From Fragilaria crotonensis (lineage: Eukaryota; Bacillariophyta; Fragilariophyceae; Fragilariales; Fragilariaceae), in contig JAKSYS010000446.1 in assembly GCA_022925895.1 (NCBI GenBank), forward strand, positions 1 to 52,088: a stretch of DNA of 52,088 nucleotides, written 5' to 3'. Under the pieces are notes generated by a model. It saw nothing but the letters and a program-made list of their open reading frames with translations, made no database searches and was not told the DNA's origin. Both the position numbers and the translations under genes were made by a program. Position 1 is the stretch's first letter; each line of letters begins with the position of its first letter. Of this stretch, positions 31,181 to 42,337 are shown piece after piece.

Positions 31181-32178
31181 TTTCTTACCAGGTTTCTGTT
31201 TCCCTTGTTCTCAGGGTTAAACCAACAGTCTTTTGTAGTATGATTCGTACGACCGCAATGCGCACACTTCTTATACTTAGACGACTGTGTTTTGGCGTTG
31301 CCATTTTGTCAGCGGACTTACCGATCCAATTGCCCTTTTCGTGCCCTCAGGGTTATCGGTTTTGTCCACCTTACGACGTTTGGCCTCAAGTGCCTGTCTG
31401 AGTTCAAGTTTCTCAAAATAATCAACAGTGCCTTGAAAATCGAACTTATAAAGCTCGATGTTCGCACCAAGAATGACCGCTTGCCATTCTTCAGGCTTCG
31501 CCTGGTTGAGAATTTGAATCAAGTCGTCATCAGACAATTTAGACGGTTCAGCCTTACCTTCTTCCCGTGGAAAATACGGTAAATAATTATTTAGCTCGCG
31601 TAAACGCGTAGCAAAGTTACGAACCGTATGACTTCCAAGACGTAGGTAATGCTGCATGTACACCACCTGCTTCTGGTACGCATGCAAGATTGGGAAGTAA
31701 GACTTACCAACTTCCGTCATTACCAGCTGGAAAATCTCATTTGGAGTCTTCCTCTGTCGTGCGGGACCCGCTACGTTCTCCGTATCGAGTCTACGCCACG
31801 TTTGCTGGAATTTGTCTCTTGCACTGCCCTTAAGTAGTGCAAGCGCCATAGACGCTTTTTGTTCGCCAGACTCAAGCGGATAGTCACGAATGACCTCCTC
31901 GAGCTCTATGCGCCACTTCACCCACGCTTCTGGCGAGGTGTCGTAGTCTCCAAACAAACGAATTCTCTTTTCGATATTTTTGGAGTTCGCATTTCCGGCT
32001 TCAATCGGGACGTCGATTTTTTATAGTTGCCCTCATCGTCAGATTTCTCTGTCGATTTCTTGGGCCTATCGAAATAAATCGACGGCGGATTCAACGCGAG
32101 GTTCGACTGACGGAATGCGACATGTTCCGCAGACGAATTTTCAGACGCTTTGCGCTTACCTTTATTTTTGTTCGTCAT
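31181..32178 (-). pseudogene. Gypsy gag with CCHC zinc knuckle, frameshifted
   Basis: Translation starts at ATG 32178 (MTNKNKGKRKASENSS, basic and disordered). It shifts frame near 31940 into a helical retrotransposon-gag region (31957-31277, with FGDYDTSPEAWVKWRIELEE). A CX2CX4HX4C knuckle (CAHCGRTNHTTKDC) lies at about 31215-31275 in yet another frame. Gag would form the intracellular particle and bind element RNA. Confidence 0.8.
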
Positions 32179-32212
32179 GGTGATGTACTGACCACTGGGA
32201 GTGAATTCACTG

Positions 32213-32596
32213 TGCCCTACGCGCGAAGTAATCAGTTTTATTTTTGGAGGCTAATTTGTAGCTAGTTTTAAAGGGGTTAATAGTTGCACCTTATTAAAAG
32301 TTATGAGACTAGTTTAAAACAAGAGAGCAGTCCCATCCTTGGTGGGATTGGACTGTTCTCTTTCATTCATCTAGGAGACTCAGTGAGTCTCCAAGAGATG
32401 TCAAACAGTTCTCATTCTACTGTTGTACGGTTGTACTGTTGTACAGGATCAGTGTTCTATTGTTGCACTGTACTATGGTATTACTAGTCTACCGGTATAT
32501 CCAAGTACTATACATGGCCATTGTATTGTAGTACTGGATACTAGTAATATAGTATACTGTATCGCACTACGCTAAGGGCACGTGCGGTGTACTGCA
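32213..32596 (-). repeat. 5' LTR of the Gypsy element
   Basis: 384 bp with TG...CA ends, carrying the element promoter by position. It is followed by the duplicated CAACA. Confidence 0.93.
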
Positions 32597-32601
32597 CAAC
32601 A

Positions 32602-34444
32602 TCAGCCATTTCAGCTTTTATTGGGGTCAATGAATCATATCTATTAAATATTGTGGTCACTTGGATTGTGTCACAAAATATACAATTGTATCTGCCAGCA
32701 GGAATGGAATCTCCGTACTTCTTTTGTTTTGTGATGACTTTTGGATTCCAGAGGGATGGCCAAAGGCAAAGTCAACGATACAATCATTTATGACAAAGGT
32801 GTGAATTCAATGAGGAAGAGGAGAATGCAAAGAGATCATGGTTGTATTCACACAGTAGTAGTGATCATAAGCTTGCATGTATGTATGTTTGATCTTGCGT
32901 ATCCGCAAAGACACAAGGGGTTGCAACTAGAAAGGGTTACTACTAGGTCGCGTTTTAGATGTATATGACAATAGAGAGTTGCCAGCCACATCCAGATGTG
33001 AAGATTGGTGCTGTTCTATGTGGTGGCGGTCCATGTGTTTACAAGGAGACAAATCCAGCTTTCGAAGCCGCAACAACGCTGATGGACTCGTTTGGTCTGA
33101 GCCACATTGTGAGGAAGAGGCTCCCTGATTCAGCTTGCCTTGTGCTTGGTAAGACATTGATGTGGATGATCACTTTGCCTTATGCTGATGATCATGTCCC
33201 TGTGGAAGTTAAGGATAAGTTGCTTTAAAATTGGGCTCACATTTGCGGTGGCAGCAATTCGGAGGTGGATGCGGAACAAAGTGCGATAGATAACAGTCCT
33301 TTGCAAAACTGGCGGTTGTGGTGTTGAGAGATATTTCAGACAGTATTCATTGATACAATTGGGGAGTTGGAGCAGGGTTGAGAAGGTGTTGCGGAGGTAA
33401 TAGAGCTTTTGGTATGCAGGGATTGCATGAAAACTTTCGAAATCAGTTCTTAATGGAAATGTAATCATGTCTATTGGCAGCCAGACAAGACAATAGTGAA
33501 ATGAAGAGTTATTGCTGGCCACTGGATTAAAAAAGTATGGAATGATATTTTGGGATTGTGAATGGAAATGTTCAACAACTCATCATGCAACCAACAAGAA
33601 ACGCGACAGTTCAGTGACAGCGGTGACAAATCAACAACAGAACCAAGGGGGTTGGCAGCCCAGCGTGCAGGGGGCAACTGTGTAATGGTGCTTGCAACCT
33701 CATACGAATGTCCCGGAGTCTTATGGCCCTATACTGAGCGCAGTTTCTCCAAGCACAAAATTGTGTGGGACTTGATAAGTGGCCATGCCAGACAAGGCCA
33801 CACAGCAGCTGATTTGGTCATAGATAGAATCTATGCAGTGTATGGAGGGCAAACTAGTGTGAGCAACATCATCAACGGATTGAAACAAGATTTAAAAAAT
33901 GGTACGACGAACCCAAACCTTGTCATTATTTATTAGCATAAACAAGTCGCTCGTGATTGTCTCGTACTCCGAGTACTCCTTTACTGTGCAGACACCGTTC
34001 CCTGGGAGCTCGGAGCGGTATGTCATACTGTCATACTACTATGTCACATATTTTTCCAAGTCCAGGTGTAAGATGGAAAAAGCAACAGTACCGTACTACA
34101 GTAGATTCAATAGTACAACGGTAGTAGTGTACCAGGCAGCTGTACTCAAGTACCAGTACAGTACCGTACACAGAGACCATACACACAGTGCCATTACCAA
34201 GGTATGCGCTCTAGGTAGTACTGGTACTAGTACCAGGGTACGAGTACTCAAGACCCCAGACATCACGTTGAAATGGATCTTGAGACGTCATCCCGTCGGT
34301 CAGTTCATTGTTGATCTGTGTGGATTGCCAAGTTCATGGGCTCACATCATGACGGTCCTACTGCCACCTGACATACTACCGGGCACAATTTAAGCGAGTT
34401 TATCAAGATCATACGAATAAGTCAAAGCGAATCTATCCAAGACA
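32602..34444. other. Decayed AT-rich DNA and GTAC-rich aquaporin promoter
   Basis: From 32602 to about 33940 the interrupted AT-rich sequence continues, with many stops but long protein-like runs (32959-33228, and the frame listed next). From 33940 to 34390 the DNA changes to extremely dense GTAC palindromes just upstream of the aquaporin start. Confidence 0.45.
33562..33936 (+). CDS. Unrecognised open frame in decayed element DNA
   Basis: 124 codons with a structured C-terminal half (HARQGHTAADLVIDRIYAVY, then GGQTSVSNIINGLKQDLKNG). It looks like the end of a larger degraded protein rather than a complete gene. I cannot assign a family. Confidence 0.25.
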   Translation: MEMFNNSSCNQQETRQFSDSGDKSTTEPRGLAAQRAGGNCVMVLATSYECPGVLWPYTERSFSKHKIVWDLISGHARQGHTAADLVIDRIYAVYGGQTSVSNIINGLKQDLKNGTTNPNLVIIY

Positions 34445-35302
34445 ATGATCAGAACACTCGTTGAGACTCTCTCTCAGCTCACCAAAGATGTCTTCAACTA
34501 CATCCCTCCTGGTGTCTTTGTGGCGTTCGCAGCCGCCTTCCTCGTAGAAGGAAAATACTTCAAGCAGTTCCGTCAGGAATTCGTCGGTACCTTTCTCATG
34601 ATTGCGTGCACCTTTTCGGCTGGAAAGTGGGTGGGAAAGGACAGTATTGAAGTTGCTTGGACCGCTCATTTTCTAGGTGTCATCGCTGCGGATTACTTCG
34701 GCGGTGGACCTCACGTCAATCCAGCTGTCACCCTCAGCATGTTCTGCCTGGGAAAGGCGTCCTACACTGAAGCTTACATTCAGTGGCAGCGCAGATGGCT
34801 GGAGGATTGCTTGCCTTTCCCATCTATCACGCCATTTCAGATTTCATGGGTTGGACCTCATTTGGCGGACCTGAGTTCAAAATGTATGGTGATCATCCAG
34901 TGGAAGCATTCTTATCAGAATTTGGGGCTATGTTCTTTCTCATGATCCTTATCTATGTTGTCAACTGGGAGATGAACTTTGGCACTTATCACTACTGGAT
35001 CAAACAGAGTCTGACGGCAATCGGAATCAGAGCTCTCATTGAACTTTTCCCAACCGCCGGTCCCCATGAACCCCATGCTCGCCACAGCATGGAACGTGTT
35101 CGAGGTTGGAACCTCCTTTGAATTCCCAAGTGACATGGATCACTACATTGTGTACTGGTTGGCTCCTGGATTGTCTTCCATTTTGGCCAGCATTGTGTAC
35201 GTCGTTTACGCAGGAGGGACGGTCTTTGGTGCCAAGATCCCGCTTGGACCTTTGAAGAAGCAAACGCCCGCTCGTGAGAAGACAAAGAAGAAGAAGAATT
35301 GA
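34445..35302 (+). CDS. Aquaporin / major intrinsic protein (two one-base frame breaks)
   Basis: The first part (34445-34782) carries the first pore motif in GGGPHVNPAVTLSMFCLGK. One missing base near 34783 moves to the second part (VAAQMAGGLLAFPIYH, then FGAMFFLMILIYVV). One extra C in a CCCC run (35062-35065) returns to the first frame, with the second pore motif GPMNPMLATAW (NPM in place of NPA). The total is about 285 residues with six helices, normal for the family, ending in a lysine-rich KTKKKKN. Such proteins pass water or small solutes. An NPA/NPM pair could alter selectivity. The breaks look like sequencing errors because both halves are well conserved. Confidence 0.8.
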
Positions 35303-35366
35303 TGAGGGAATAGAGGGTGCATCTTATAGTAGTATACGAACAACGATTGCCGAATTTAGTTGTAGT

Positions 35367-37343
35367 TTAGCTCAAGGATCTTCGAGTTCGAAGACGTTTT
35401 GTCCGTTGTGCTGCCTCGGCGCCTTCGCCCCCCAGACCAATAGATGTCTCGGTCGTGGTACGTCGCGCTCGTTCTCGCTTCTGTGGCGTCGTCCGCGTTT
35501 CAACGACAGCTGGCGAGTTTTGGACGCGAGACTTTTCTCCTGATTTGGATAACACTTCAGTCGATGCAACCAGTGTTTCAGTCTTGCGGGTCGTCCTGCG
35601 ACGTCTTTGAGCCCCGTCGAACCCATGCGAAGTAATCGCCACGTCATCCACTTGTCCAGTGTCGTAGCCATCAGATTTGGCATCGTTGTCGATGGCAGGC
35701 ACCGCTTGTATTGCAGCCAGCATTTCAGCCTTGCGGGGCCGTCCCCTACGACGTTTTTGAACCCCTTCGACCTCACAAGAAGTCTTCGCCACGTCATCCG
35801 CTTGTCCAGTTTCGTCACAATCAGAATTGGCATTACCAGGTTTCGAGTGGGCCACAGCAAGTTGCTGAGATGTTAATGTAGCAGGCTCTTCACCGTCGTC
35901 GAACTGCACAGTCCACTGTTCTGGACCAACTGACTTGACGATTGTGCCGAGTTTCCCTTCGTATATCCTCGATTTCGACACAACTCGTACGCCAGCTTTG
36001 AAATCCATGTGAGCATTGGCACTCGAAGCGACAGCATCTCGTTCAGAATCCGCGATGTAAGCTAATTGCTGGGACGTAAAGGTTCCACGATCTACACCAT
36101 CATCAAACTTCAATTCCCATGTGTGGTTGCCACAGGACCTGATAATCGTGGCAAGTTTGCCTTGGTAGACTCTCTTTTTCGGCAAGACTCGCACGCCCAC
36201 TTTGAACTCTTTCTTTACGCCATCCGCGGTGTCGACGTCCAGCGATGGTAAGATTTGATTGTCGTCGAGGACGCACAATTGTTGAGTCTTGAACAGTCCG
36301 CGGTCGACTCCATCGTCAAATTTAAGTTCCCATTTATGCCTCCCGGCTGATCTTACAATCGTTGCGCCTTTGAATTTGTAGATGTTTTTCTTGGGCACGA
36401 CTCGGACGCCTGCTTTGAATTCGACGCTCTGCCCTCTGTTTGAAGAACGCGTGTGGTTGTCGTCGTCGTTGTCTTCGACGGCAGTCTCTACCTGACTCGA
36501 CGCCCCTGCATCAGCAAAGTTAATTGCAAGGACTTGAATGTACCGCGATCTATTCCATCATCAAACTTAACTTCCCAAGTGAATTTGGAAACCTCCTTTA
36601 CTATCGTTCCGATCTTGTCACGCCATTTTCCCTTCCTGGGAAAACGCGTACACCCTCATGAAGATGAATCACGTTCGCTGCTGGTGAGGGTTCAACAAAC
36701 TCGTCGAAACCATCTGCCACATCTTCCAAGTACGACAGTTGCTGAGACTTAAACGGTGCGCGCTTTCTCCCATCGTCAAATCGTACTTCCCAAGTGTGTC
36801 GATCGATTGATCGAACGATTGTTCCAGTTTTGCCCTGACGCCTTAGCTTCTTCGGTACAACTCGAACGCCAGGCTTAAATGATCGAAAGCCTGGCTTGAA
36901 TTCAACTTTACCAGCTGGGCGAGGCGGTGAATTTGTCTCATTCAATGAAGCAGAGGACCTCGCTGATTCACTTTTCACAACTGAATAATCCGCTGAACCA
37001 CCTTGAGTTGAAGTCCTTCCTCTTGCGAGGAGTCTCCTCATCACTATGGATAGCCTTCCTCTTCCGCGGTGGTTTAATGAATATGAGAACTTCTCGAGCT
37101 CGCCTTCGTCCATGTCTTCTTCATCGCCATCTTCGTATCTGATTTTGTAGAACGGGTAGTCTTCACAAGGAAGCGCCTTAACCACGCCAAGAAAACGCCC
37201 ATTCTCTCCGAAATCCTTGGAAACCTTTGACCCTATCCCAATTGCTTGGGGTTCATCGCCTTTTCAGAGACTTGTGGGTGTTCTTCATCTGATCTTTCAG
37301 ACGCAATGACACTTGTTCTCCGAAGCATCGTGGTCGTCGACAT
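35367..37343 (-). CDS. Tudor/SH3-like repeat protein with AT-hook (three homopolymer frame breaks)
   Basis: From ATG 37343, a PTM/DIR17-like Tudor domain (GSKVSKDFGENGRFLGVVKA, then YKIRYEDGDEEDM) is followed by five repeats of about 70 residues. Each has the pattern FKxGVRVxPKK....GxxxTIVRS....W.xxFDDG....FxSQQL. A classic AT-hook (RRRGRPRKAE) and a basic tail end the protein. Frames shift at an A run (37261-37264), at 36641-36644 and at 36520-36524, each consistent with one missing base. Repaired length is about 650 residues. The domains suggest a nuclear reader that binds modified histones or DNA. The stop lies 65 bp from the end of the aquaporin gene, tail to tail. Confidence 0.75.
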
Positions 37344-37409
37344 TTTCCTGCAATCACATTATCCTCATTTGTCTCTTGTTCACGGTCATGAACCGACTCT
37401 TTTCGTTAG

Positions 37410-40400
37410 CTACATTTTCAGTGATTTTGTCTTGTTGCTCCTCTTTTTATCATCTTTCTTTCTGTTCCTTGCCGGATTTTGCGCAAGCCGATAATCCCGC
37501 AGTTCACAGAGGAGAGTGTCCAGTTCACTTTGCATGTCCTCTAGTGGGAGATTTAGTATTTTCTTGTCGTCGTTGTCTAGCGTCTGATTCAAAGCATCGG
37601 AGGCTGTATCCTCTGGCCCCTTACCCTTCCTAGCTTCTCCAGAAATTCCAGTTTTTCCTCCAAAACCTGTCGCGGCATCCTCTTCTCCTTGCGTGCTGTC
37701 GTTTACTGAGAAAGCTTGGCTCCCCTTCTTACACAACTCACCAGATCGAGCTCGCGCGTCGTCCAGAGGAATCATGACTGCTTTCATCTGTCCGGGTACC
37801 TCTGTTTTCTCATCTAATTTCGATTCCTTGGTGTCTGAAGCATTGCACTTCGAACAGAACCAGTCACCTTCCGGCACACGGTCGGATCCTGCGCAAGGTG
37901 CATGCATGACAACGGGGCATTTCTCGCAACAGATGACGTCACCGCTCAAGCCACAAATTGAACAATAGTTGTAGTGACCATCCGCTGGGTCGATAGGGAA
38001 GGAATTGCGGATAAATTCGTCGGACAATCGAGGTGGGAGTTCCGCAGCTTTCTTTGTGGAGGCAAGCAGCGTTTCCGCAAGAAGCAATGCCCTAGAGGCT
38101 GAAGCAAGTAACCGCAGCGCTTGCGTATCTTTGGCAGCATCTTCCTCCGCCTTTGCTGCATCATGTTGCAAAGATGCTTCGGATTTGCTTGCCAGGTCGC
38201 TTGGTGGTTCTTCGGAGACGTGGACTGCTTGAGGCTGCGCTTCGGAGGAACTCGGGGTGGAGGATTACCGTATCTCAATGTGTAGAAGGCCCTCAATCCC
38301 ACAACGCCGGTCATGATATCATCCCAGTTGAAATCTTGGTTTAAGTGACCTCTCTGAACTCTGCATGCCAACATGGAACGCCGGGAGACTTGGCAACGGC
38401 CACGCATTCATACGTCCAGGTTTGCCAAAGAAGCAACGAACAAGGCCATCCAGGTTGGCATAATCTTGATGTGAGAACACAATCGGCGGCAGATCATCAT
38501 TTTTGTCGACCAACGACAAACTGCTGACAATCTTGATTTTCACCGAAGGGTACACATTACCCTCCTGGTTGCCAGATACATTTGCTCCCCGAAGAGACTT
38601 CGCCCTACCCCGATTGAAACCTGGGTCACGGGGTAGAGCTGTCAGTATTAGGGACAGCTTTTGACGTGCCGCCATAAAGCGATGGTGCTGCGCTGAAGGT
38701 TCCCGACGTCTAGGGGTCGCTCCTTTCTTTGGAGATGTTCCAAAGATGCACTCAAAGAATCTTGTCGCCGACACCGACGCCAACGCCATTGCGTACAGGC
38801 TTCGAACCAACAGGACGCTCCGAACTCGACCATCTTCGTAGCTTCCTGGGAAAATCCGTCGAGTGCTCCGTCATTAACGGGCGTCTTTCCTTCCTTTTTG
38901 AACGTGAAGTCTTCATCATGCCTAACTTAACCAAGGACTTGGTAAATTTCTTCAAAGAAAACAAGGACCGAATTTGCTACTGGACTGTTTTGATAAGACG
39001 AGAAGAACGGGTTTACATACGCCTCCTGCATGTCATCAACGAGTCCCATCTTCTGCCTGTAGTAGCCGTTTCGAAGGCGTTGTTGAATAAGCTCGAGGGA
39101 GAGCTTGGGTGACGGGCACATACTTTCTTCAAATGATATTCCAGGTTCTTTCTTCTCTCGACCTTTGACCGTGCTCGATTTGGACGCAGAAGGACCCTTC
39201 GAGTAAGGAGGAATGTAATGTATCTCCGCAAGGGCTGTGAAAGACTTCTCCTGCTCTTCTAGATTTTCGGACTTCCTATTCTGTGCTACTGCTCGGTTAC
39301 TTGCTCTGTCGATGTCTCCGATTGCATCGTTTCCGAACAGATACTCGAATGTAGGTAACGCTTTCAATGATGTCTTACTCGGAGGGCGCCAGCCCTCCTT
39401 CACGCTCATGATGTTGAGGTTTTCCGGAACGAAATCACTCGGGATTCCAGCAAGGCATCTTCGTTTCAAGGCGTTAAAGCATCTGTTTATTGCGGAAACA
39501 GTATCGCGGTCAAGTCCACTCGGAGGAGAGAAGAAAGATTGTGAATCGATAGAGACCTTGCCGGGAAGCAGCACTGAGTGTCGTGAGAATGACTCTGCTT
39601 GTGGAGAACGATACAACCATGCGGGGAGAAGAAATCCAAATGATGATTGGCACCCGCAAGAAGGACAAATGCAATCATCTGGCGCTCCAGATGGATTTGA
39701 TAACATGCAGGGCCTCCAATACACCATATGAGTCTGCTGCCCGCGGGACCACGGGTAGTCGAAGCAAATACCCAGGGACAGCAAAGGTGAACGCACGTCA
39801 AACGTATCGTTCTCCACGTCCCTCTTCGACGGGCTCCGAGGAAACACACGTCTCACCTGCGGACAAGTCGAAACTGGTGTCAGCTCTGAATTATATGTTT
39901 GAACCATTCACAGACAGACGGAAACTTACCCACACAATCCTCCCGACAAGAAGCTGAGAGTGGATCGAATCTGCGAGGGACTCATCAAGATCAGTGGCAT
40001 TGTTAGTCTCAGCTTCTAGCTTGTCATTAAGGGCGGCCTCAGCAGTTCTCCCAGGTACTGGGCTTGAAACGACGTCCATGCGCACTGTTGTTTGAGACGA
40101 TTTTTCGTCTAGTCTGATTTCTGCCACCGGGCGATGAGCCCGTGGTCTACCTGAGGCCGACAGCCTTGATGAATCGCCACCAGGCAAACGTACTTTCTCC
40201 ACAACATCAAGCTGACTTGCTACGTTATGTCCCATGATAGGCGCCGTTGTTTCCACGATCGTAGGTGCACGCCCAGCAGGAGGGACGGTTGCATCAGAGA
40301 TCGCAGTCCCTGACTGCAGCACAAATGTGGTAGATTGCACTGCTCGGTGAGCAGCGACTCCTGGTGGCCTTTGATGAATTCAGAGTGCAAGAGCCGAGTA

Positions 40401-42323
40401 CAGAACTGCGTCCCCACTTTGCGGTACCCATGCTGTACTGTTCGCGACCGATGTCTGCGTAGAGTCAGCGCTTAAGCTCCAACTTCTGTCGCGATCAATA
40501 CGCTCAATCCAACTTCGATTTAATGCCACCGTATACGGTCCTTGCATTGTCTGAACATCTGCAAAATGGGAGGACCGTCGGGATTTTGGGAGTTTGCCCT
40601 CCGCGAAATGCCCAATTGAAGGATTCGACTGAATGCAAGCGGCAGCGTTGTATTGAAGGGCAATCTTCCTCCTCCTCTCTTCGTCGGCCTTCTCTCTCGC
40701 CGCCTGCTCTTTCTGATGGCGGCTGACCACCTGATCGATCAGTTTTGTGGCATCAGCTATGACTCGAAAGCCTTGCAGAACAATATCCGAGTCGGCGCTA
40801 TTGTAAAGCAGACAATTGTCGAGGATGGACCCAACATCATTTAGCAGAGAATCCAGTGTTCTGTAGTAGGAGTAGGCCCTCTCCTGACCATGCACTTTCC
40901 GATGTGACAAACGACGCATAATCTTCTGGAAGCACATTCCTTGTGGAACGGCACAACTATAGGAAGGCGCCAAATCATCCGTCACCGAATCCCAGAAAAC
41001 ATATGATTCCTCGTTTCGCTTCGCGAAGTCTTCCAGTGAGCACTCAATCTTCGCCCTTAGAGCTTCATCAATATAGTACATAAGGCCGTTCCCGGCAAGA
41101 ATGTGACTTGTAAGTGCAGCATACGCCCCACCTGATGGTGTCAATAGGGTGGAAGATTCTACGTCCCAAGGTGACACACTGACGTAACGTCCGCCTTCTA
41201 ACATAACCGATACACTTTCCAAAGCGGTAAAGTTTCCTGATAAGAGTGATCAGGCAACCTTCTACCTCATTCTTGGTGAGAGCAGCAGTTGTCGATGCCG
41301 AACTGGATGTCCTCGTTGCCATGGTGTCAATCACAATCCCGGCCTCAGCAAGGGGCAAAGTCGATTTCGGGCCGCTTGTCTGCAGTAAAGATGATTCAAG
41401 GGAGGAAAGGAGCGTTGCAGCACCTTCTCCTTTGAAGAAAGCAAGCATTCCAGCAATTCGTGAGGCATTGTCCTCAATGCGTCCACTGCCATACCTGTCC
41501 ATGGAAAGAAACGAGGTAACGAAACCACAAAATTGGTTTTCTCCTCGCAACTTGACCATCCGCCCAGGCGCAGTGAGTGAGCAATCCTATATCCAAAGCC
41601 AAAGGAACTATAAAGGGCGCGCATCTTGAAGCAAACGTGACTACGTGAAAGACAGGCGGTGAAAGCGCATGGCGGCAGCAACTGTTGTCATACCGATCCG
41701 GCGGGATCAGGAGTCATGGGCTTCAACGCAACAACGAGACAGAGGAGGATTCCACTTCTTGCTTTTTTGTTGGATTTTGACTGTTTGAAGACAACTTTAG
41801 GTACCCTTCCTCCGCAACCACCATGCTCTCTACCTCTGGGTGCGGTGGAAACTCCGCATGGGTGCGCTCAACACGACAAATCAATGGATAGTCTCCGAGC
41901 TTGGTGTCAACTCCTGCCAGCCACTCGTCGTTGAACCATTCGGGTTGCTTTTGACTAAGAGTGGTCGATTCAACTTTTCGGAGGGTGCATTCGTTTGGGG
42001 TCGTCTGAACTCCTTCCTTTGGCTTTCTCCTTTCTTGCTCGTTCCCAAAGTGGCATCCTGGCTTTGCTCCGTAGTTTCTTGCCTAACACGTCTGGGTGCT
42101 GCCTCAAGAAATCTCGGTGACCTGATGGATAGTATCTACAGGGAAAAGTGTGAGCAGGTTCTCATGATTGAGTCAATCGGGAAGGTTGCCCTAAACTTAC
42201 AAGATAATGTCACCAGCTTGGGGTACATAGGTTGACAAGTTCAGTTTCGAGTCATATGCGTCGCTCGCTAACCAGGATCGGTCGATTTGGCTAGCGAAAG
42301 TTGGGAAACCCAACCTCCCACAT
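37410..42323 (-). CDS. Bromodomain and PHD-finger chromatin reader, PHIP/BRWD-like (several frame breaks)
   Basis: From 5' to 3': YVPQAGDIIL, an intron (GTAAGT...CTGTAG, about 42207-42137), then YYPSGHRDFLRQHP, the segment typical of PHIP/BRWD proteins. A long frame with no ATG (about 42000-41780) is followed by an intron (GTATGA...ATATAG, near 41680-41590). YVSVSPWDVE precedes a bromodomain (about 41110-40750; DLAPSY...LLYNSADSDI). A cysteine cluster (CICPSCGCQ) and a bromodomain-like fragment (LIQQRLRNGYYRQK) follow. A PHD finger (CSICGLSGDVICCEKCPVVM) ends the gene. No WD40 repeats are present. One-base shifts occur near 42006, 41775, 41238, 38370 and 38262. The middle joints (39.0-38.8 kb) are unresolved, so two genes remain possible. 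Confidence 0.65.
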
Positions 42324-42337
42324 TTGTACTCTTCCTT

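Larger units (their letters stand above)
27099..32596 (-). mobile_element. Ty3/Gypsy LTR retrotransposon, full length but frame-damaged
   Basis: Two nearly identical LTRs (27099-27483 and 32213-32596) flank 4.7 kb coding on the minus strand in the order gag, protease, reverse transcriptase, RNase H, integrase, which defines Ty3/Gypsy. The LTRs begin TG and end CA. The 5-bp duplication CAACA occurs at 27094-27098 and 32597-32601. A polypurine tract (AGGGAAGCGAG) abuts the 3' LTR at about 27484-27494. No clear primer-binding site was found beside the 5' LTR. It belongs with the diatom Gypsy-like group called GyDi. The high LTR identity suggests recent insertion, yet several coding breaks exist. 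Confidence 0.93.
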
